From positions 67,827 to 131,826 of the forward strand of contig NMRA01000124.1 of the NCBI GenBank assembly GCA_002633005.1: a stretch of 64,000 nucleotides of DNA, written 5' to 3'. Each line of letters opens with the position of its first letter. Position 1 is the stretch's first letter. Below, piece by piece: positions 59,001-64,000 of this stretch. The DNA comes from Phoronis australis (lineage: Eukaryota; Phoronida; Phoronidae). A model generated the notes under the pieces. It was given only the letters and a program-made list of their open reading frames with translations, had not been told where the DNA came from and searched no databases. Both the position numbers and the translations under genes were made by a program.

Positions 59001-62000
59001 AAAAGGTGCACAGGGGGTCGTTCGCGTGCTAACTCATATGTAGTGCCAGTCCACAAGTGATCTACGTCACTTGTGCTGTACTACTAGCAAAGGGCAACCA
59101 CATCCCGAACATTTCAACGGAATACTTTACTCTACATTTCATGATATTAATTTTAGGACACTCACTTTGCATTCAGTTTATCATTGGAGTACATTCTCAG
59201 AAGGAAACCTCCGTCACAAGATGGCATAAGAGTAGAGGGGATGACAACATAGCGACCTTTTGGCAGGTCAGTGTTGAGAAAGGCACTTCGTCTCTGTCTA
59301 AAGGGGGATTTGTCCACGAGGTTATCCACCCTATGCACACGGTACTGCCGATTTTCCTCAACCTAGAAAAAAATACAAAAGGTAAATAGAAAGTATTTAG
59401 AGAAAGAGCAGAGTCAGACTGACATTGCTATTACCGCTAATAGTACAGCCTATTCTCTTAACATCAGCTGATGTTCACAAATGCATTTTTTCAAAGTAGT
59501 ATATTTTATTGGTTTTGCACCAAATGATCATTGAAACAGTACGATTGATTCCAAAATCTAATCCACCAGTTCCTGTCCAAGTAGCATTCCTGAACATCAC
59601 CTAAATTTCTCCATTAAGTTTTTCACTAAAACCGCTCACACACACAAATGGACCAAATACATAGTACTATTTTTTTCTGAAATCATATACTTGGAATCTT
59701 GAAAATAATTAATTAATTAATTTATGATTAAGTAGCATTACTGTTCTTGAGTAAACTTCACAAGACACTGTGTTTCGCTGCAACCTTACGTTAGATTGGA
59801 ATAGTTTAGAGTTCTATCGAATTACTAAAAATTGTCAACTTTAAGGTAGGTGGATACACAAAAAAAATTAATTTTGACTGTTTTTTACATTTTCATATCA
59901 TCCTAATCTTTAATTCTTGATGCACAGTATACTGAAGAAAAATAAAATCATTCTGAAAATCCAAAGTTGTTTTTTTAGCTATATTTGACCAAGCCTCAGT
60001 ATGTCATATGGCTTGAGTGCTCACCAGCTCAGTGATTGACAACTGGGGCGGAGCTTATATACAAGGACACTAGCTCTAATCTAACCCTGTCAACAAGCAT
60101 TGCGTAACCNACAAATTTAAAAACCAACCCAAAGCATATAGTTGTGCCGGTTTCTTTATTTTGCACACATCTATACTTTGCCCAGTTTTCTGTTGTGAAA
60201 GTGGTATCACGCTGATCATAGAATTTCTCTCTAGGTTTGGTTGGCTCATGTTATAAACCAAACTTGTCTGATTGTAGTGAAACAATGTATCTATCTATTG
60301 CTTCTGTTATTGTACAAACATGCAAAATTTGTTTCTGAAGCATCAGAATAGGTTCAGAAATAATATAGTTACAACTTGTGCTAGCTTTAAACCAGAGTTT
60401 CCTGCATGCAGTCCAAAGCACATGACTCACAAGCAATGACTCGAGCCTGCTACCCAACCATAATTAATATGACGTGAGTGGAATCATTAGATGACAGCCT
60501 CGTGTAATCTGTCTGGTGATGTTTGACGCTCACTTTGAGTTTCAATATTTCTCTTAATGAACATTGATCACAATTTGTATTTTTTGTTACATTGAAGTAC
60601 CATGGTTCAACATAATCATAATTCACACCTGGGGATTTTCTAGAAATGTCTCGTGGTTCGAGTTCCCTCCAGCACGAGCCTTGTCAGAACCTCGTGGTCC
60701 ACTCGTCCATTTTCCTTTGAACATGGCTTCATTCCAAGTCTTTTTAAGACTGAACAACGACGTATTCATAAAGTAAATGATGTCAAGCCTGTTGAAGTGA
60801 TTAAGGAAGTCGGCATAGGACACCCTGGAAAACAAACACTTAAAATATGATGAGCCAATTAACAATACCATATATAATCAAAAGATTTTTGCAGTCCTAT
60901 TGCTAAGTTGCAATCATGCAGTGGACATTTCAGTTTTTTTCTCAAACAGCCCACTAATCATGACCAGTTCCCACTAATCAATACCACATTCCAGAAAACA
61001 AACAGTTCATTAACTGAAAATCAAAACCGCTGCCCAAGACCCACTGAAACGATCCTGGTATTTTTTTTAGGCAAATTTTCACCAGGAAAATTTTTTGCAT
61101 GGGGACGCAATTTGTTGGGATTTTGAGTTCCACCAAATTTCACAGGATTATGTACTGAAAATTTCTTTATGAGGTGACAGAAGTAACATTGTTTACTTGA
61201 TTAAATCTCATACCCCGCATGCTCTCACAAATGGCAGTATTACAGTTTGTACTTTGACACTTTATTCAATTAACCAAGTGATGTTATCAGTCTCACAGAT
61301 GTTTTCCAAGGCCCGTCAATAGGGGGCCACAGAACTTGCCGTGATTCTCAATTGCATTGGAACACAAGATTAGCAGAAATAATTTCTATAAAAGATCCTA
61401 CAAAATTTCTGTGGTTCTGACATACCTGACAATAACTACTGTGTTTCAATAACACCCATTCACATGTTCCATATGGTAATTAAGACAGATTCCAACCACT
61501 AGCAAGCTTCAAATTACAGGGGTTTATGATTCCGTAGAGACTGAAGCAGATCATGTCTCATAATAATTTGCAGCAACAGAGGCAAAAACTAATGGGCACG
61601 GTGAAGACTAAGCAAAATTTGTGAATTTGGGGATGGAATTGTAAAATTTGCTTTTTTTTTTCTGGAACTGAACAATACGAGTATCCTTTGTGTTATCGAA
61701 CATACATCAAGAGGTAATAATTGGAAGCCAAACACGCAAATCCAATTTAAAAAGTGAAAATTCTGATTATAACCAAGCAGTTACATTTGCTGGATAACTC
61801 AATGTGTGCCTAACAAACAATCATTGAATACTTCTAGGTTTAAAGCCGACAGGGGTAAAACTTCATCGCTTGAAAACAATCTGACTGAGAATCTAGCGAA
61901 AATGTGGTCACCCCATAATGTATGCAGTGCCAAGTATTCTCCCGAGACAACTCCGCTAATATGCAATAACCCAGGTGGGGTCAACCTCAGCTAGCACATG

Positions 62001-62309
62001 CACTTCAGTCATGCAGCCTGATCCCTCAAAGGGATAGAGGAATTGAGTATCCCCTTCGATATTACTAAGCCGGAAAACTTGACATATCTGATGTTTACTA
62101 CATGTTGTTGAACGAGTCACAACATCTTGATTTAGACAGAGGTTGCAAAACTCAAAGTGGTTCTTTTTGTCTCACGAGAAAACTTAGCTGTGGCGTTTGC
62201 ACTTTCAACAATAAGTTGTTTCCAATCTCACCAGAACTCTGCCTCCTTGGTGAAGTTTAACCCCAAGCTGTTTCTCTCATCGGGAGTTAGGCTCTTCCAT
62301 TCATCGGAG
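55888..62309 (-). CDS. CAPN5: Calpain-5-type protease, C-terminal half (7 exons)
   Basis: Seven minus-strand exons, each with GT/AG edges except one donor lost at an N, join in frame and encode about 344 residues ending at TGA 55888-55890. In order they give the end of the protease core (E-W-K-S-L...E-F-W), the C2-like domain III (K-K-T-W-N-E-A...G-G-N-S-N-H-E-T-F-L-E-N-P-Q; V-E-E-N-R-Q-Y-R), and a C-terminal C2 domain (T-T-D-P-F-V-I-M-R-C-E; L-R-D-D-F-M-G). A C-terminal C2 domain in place of calmodulin-like EF hands marks the calpain-5/6 (TRA-3) class. Calpains are calcium-dependent cytosolic cysteine proteases that make limited cuts in target proteins. The catalytic Cys, His and Asn are encoded beyond position 64000, so protease activity cannot be judged. 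The gene converges on the kinase gene. Confidence 0.92.
56431..56990 (-). pseudogene. Decayed or frameshifted coding remnant in calpain intron
   Basis: Minus-strand frames look protein-like but in two phases. The first reads L-G-D-L-G-D-W-L-L-R-L-E-C-D-E-L-Q then W-E-Q-L-E-N-C-H-Q and stops near 56757. The second continues as A-I-V-C-T-S-A-S-S-N-F through E-E-A-F-Q-I-C-E-R-V-L-D-L-T-P-G-W-H to 56431. One frameshift would connect them. The family is not recognised. It could be a processed pseudogene or a transposon remnant. The frame at 57078-57332 (minus) may be a related fragment. Confidence 0.35.
57884..58023 (-). CDS. CAPN5: Calpain exon (C2 domain core)
   Basis: Acceptor at 58024-58025, donor GAG|GTAATA at 57884/57883; 140 nt. 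Encodes G-T-T-D-P-F-V-I-M-R-C-E-K-E-S-V-R-T and A-I-F-Y-K-K-N-P-S-S-P-I-F-I-E. The D-P-F/Y and F-Y-(R/K)-K motifs are diagnostic of the calpain-5/6 C2 domain. Confidence 0.95.
58584..58699 (-). CDS. CAPN5: Calpain exon (domain III to C2 junction)
   Basis: Acceptor at 58700-58701, donor AAAG|GTAATA at 58584/58583; 116 nt. Encodes E-L-T-A-E-C-P...G-K-P-P-S-L-V-A-V-V-T-A-V-K-G, leading into the first strand of C2. Confidence 0.9.
59166..59362 (-). CDS. CAPN5: Calpain exon (domain III, second half)
   Basis: Acceptor TTTCTAG before 59362, donor GCAAA|GTGAGT at 59166/59165; 197 nt. Starts V-E-E-N-R-Q-Y-R and contains K-G-R-Y-V-V-I-P-S-T and G-G-F-L-L-R-M-Y, matching the CAPN5 segment 'G-R-Y-V-I-I-P-T-T...G-E-F-L-L-R-V-F'. 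Confidence 0.95.
60110..60110. other. Ambiguous base at a calpain splice donor
   Basis: The N falls two bases beyond the last expected codon of the calpain exon at 60112-60267. No GT donor in the right phase is visible around it, so bases are probably missing or misjoined here. Confidence 0.65.
60112..60267 (-). CDS. CAPN5: Calpain exon (domain III, first half), donor unclear
   Basis: Acceptor CAATCAG before 60267; 156 nt in phase 0 give 52 residues ending L-Y-A-L-G-W-F-L-N-L, which continues into V-E-E-N-R-Q-Y-R of the next exon just as 'L-A-I-G-F-D-I-Y-K-V-E-E-N-R-Q-Y-R' does in CAPN5. The first part (V-Y-N-M-S-Q-P...V-I-P-L-S-Q-Q-K) is more diverged. The donor is obscured by the N at 60110. 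Confidence 0.75.
60629..60824 (-). CDS. CAPN5: Calpain exon (core end, domain III start)
   Basis: Acceptor TTCCAG before 60824, donor CCCCAG|GTGTGA at 60629/60628; 196 nt. W-V-S-Y-A-D-F-L-N-H-F finishes the protease core. S-L-K-K-T-W-N-E-A...G-K-W and A-G-G-N-S-N-H-E-T-F-L-E-N-P-Q open domain III, as in other calpains. Confidence 0.95.
62232..62309 (-). CDS. CAPN5: Calpain exon (protease core end)
   Basis: Acceptor TATGCAG before 62309, donor TTCTG|GTGAGA at 62232/62231; 78 nt. Encodes S-D-E-W-K-S-L-T-P-D-E-R...E-A-E-F-W. Calpains have W-x(n)-G-E-F-W at this place. This is the most upstream exon in the window. Confidence 0.9.
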
Positions 62310-62508
62310 CTGCATAAACAAAGTCAGTAATCATCACTGTTTCTTATGAAAGTAATTCACTAAAATCCATAGAATTTCATTCAATGTTTCTATTTAATCA
62401 CTAAAAAGTGGATATGATGTTCCCCTGTTACTTTTCTTTTAAAAGGCACCATTGATTAAACAGTTAGTTTTAAAAGGCTGTGTTACAATACAGCCCTTTT
62501 TAATTGGC

Positions 62509-63921
62509 TTACCGTATTCGCCGTAATAACCGCCCATGACCCTATAAGCGCCCCCCACGCGCTTTCAGACTTTGCTGAAATAAGCGCCCAGTCCATGAAC
62601 GTGTACATGCGAACAATGACATACCTACAGTCCTACAACTCAGCTACAGTAACATCTTCAATTTATCAAAAAATTTTTGCCCTTGTCTTCTAGACCATCA
62701 GCGGCACTGCTACATTTTTATTTAGCCATGACTTTACACTTCAAAGTAACGCAGCGCTCCAAAAAGAACGCAACAGTGTTGCTACGCTCTCGCGATGACC
62801 GTGTCCCACTATGATCTGACCTTTCAGTACAGACACATCGACTGTCTCATGAATAAAAATAACTTGGTGTTAAACGCACGTGGCCAGGAAGCGCGCTACA
62901 TACATGAACCTGTCATCAAAGACATTAGTCGGGAACTATCCATTCATGAAACGGGTAGCATAGCATCGGCAAGAAATGAATATTGGCACTAATTTCCGAC
63001 AATTTCAAATACTATAAAACATGTTTGAGTTATTTTTGAGATGGATTGTTTGATTAACCATAATTGGTGTTTTTAAGCCGAATATCCGATAAAATGACAA
63101 CTGACAGTGAATGCTTACACACCCTTACACCGAAAAATAACTGCCAGATAGTTACGTACTACGCATCCAGCTACACGGCGACTATAATATGGGCCTTACC
63201 GAGACAAATGTCCAAAGTTTTTAGCACAAGACCGGCAAGTGCTGAATGAAACACGCTCTGGTTTAGGCCTACTGCTTGTGCAAATTTCTTTACACATCTA
63301 GCTAGTTAGATTGCGTGGCTCTCGCCAAAAGACGGTCTCTGCTTTGGCAAATGAACTCTGGTGACACGCACGTGCTCGCTTACTCGCAGACGAACTTCAA
63401 AACAAATGTCACGTGACAACAACATGTGTATTCATCCAGACATTTTTCTCGCTGTGTTGCCAATCATACATGTAGATGGCACGATGTTGCACAGATTTGT
63501 ACTTACACCTGCCGTTAATCCAGACTCCACGGGAACTTAAAAAATCTTAGAGACGCTACTTATAAAACTTAATGAGGATTTCAGGTAATTTGCTTGAGTC
63601 GAAACTATTTTATTCAAGCACTGAAGTCGCCATACCGTAGACGGTGATTTCGAGGCAGTCAGTCCGCGAGTTTTGGCCCAGCACAATTTTCTGTAAAATT
63701 ATCGTAATTTAGCAGCAAAGTTTGATAGCAATGCACAACAGTTTTGTTGCAAGTCTTTCATAGATTACATATACGTCACAGAGCATAAATTTGATGAATC
63801 TTTGCTTCCGATTTCACCCGTTTCGGAAACCGGGTTTCAACCACCTTGTGTTATAATAAGCGCCACCCCTGAACCCAACTTTTCTAAGCGCCCTGGGCGG
63901 TTAATACAGCGAATACGGTAA
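62509..63921. mobile_element. 1.4-kb element with terminal inverted repeats
   Basis: The left end TTACCGTATTCGCCGTAATA and the reverse complement of the right end TTACCGTATTCGCTGTATTA match at 18 of 20 positions. The matching goes on into 'ACCGCCC', and 'aagcgccc' motifs lie inside both ends. The interior has no transposase; its two frames of 60-65 codons (62795-62992, 63064-63249) are not recognised. It is a non-autonomous DNA transposon in a calpain intron. The family is not assigned. Confidence 0.75.
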
Positions 63922-64000
63922 TCACAAACAAAATCATAAACACCAAAAACATGAATTCAGAGGTTCAAGGAACAAGTTAATGAAAAATTTTTACACTTCA

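Noticed and set aside
61799-61994. Overlapping 61- and 62-codon frames on both strands
   Set aside because: No calpain similarity, and expected calpain exons on both sides already join in frame without it.

Overview
The window is nuclear DNA from an animal. It contains two intron-rich genes of animal families, AT-rich non-coding DNA (about 60% A+T by eye), DNA-transposon and Penelope-type retroelement remnants, and simple repeats. The single FES/FER-type kinase and two stretches that look like separately assembled haplotypes fit a highly heterozygous marine invertebrate, perhaps an invertebrate deuterostome. The phylum cannot be fixed from the sequence.

Layout. Positions 1-27124 are mostly non-coding. 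They hold a dispersed repeat (300-745), a hAT-like MITE (6522-6828), a near-identical 1.4-kb tandem duplication split by an N (11271-12681 and 12719-14093) that carries a TATA box and a splice donor, a fold-back element with broken THAP transposase pieces (14171-15496), a short intronless coiled-coil gene (16513-16983, +), a possible minus-strand terminal exon (18374-18529), and a perfect estrogen-response-type palindrome (18677-18689).

Positions 27127-50344 (+) hold a complete FES/FER non-receptor tyrosine kinase. Sixteen coding exons join without a frame break into 2,721 nt (906 aa): F-BAR and coiled coils, a proline-rich linker, SH2, and a kinase domain with all catalytic motifs. Its introns are 27334-29142, 29317-32455, 32553-37492, 37689-38241, 38380-38818, 38942-40233, 40366-41151, 41333-42389, 42524-43376, 43585-44207, 44412-44886, 45064-45441, 45774-46493, 46649-47580 and 47704-50204. 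A 2.2-kb block with the 97-nt third exon occurs twice (30808-33005, 33376-35530). A Penelope-like GIY-YIG fragment and a single N lie between the copies, so the duplication is more likely two alleles placed in tandem than two real exons.

Positions 50345-55700 hold the kinase 3' region, a tRNA-derived SINE and another copy of the dispersed repeat. Positions 55888-62309 (-) hold seven 3' exons of a calpain-5 type protease: the end of the protease core, the C2-like domain III and a C-terminal C2 domain. The catalytic exons lie beyond position 64000. The two genes converge, and nothing in the sequence links their functions: one is a membrane-curvature and phosphotyrosine signalling kinase, the other a calcium-regulated cysteine protease. 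A 1.4-kb element with terminal inverted repeats (62509-63921) lies in the last visible calpain intron.

No new biochemical system was found. The most notable items are the duplicated frame-breaking exon, the THAP fold-back element, the tandem proline linker in the kinase, the 56-bp minisatellite with higher-order structure in a kinase intron, and twin palindromes next to a splice acceptor.
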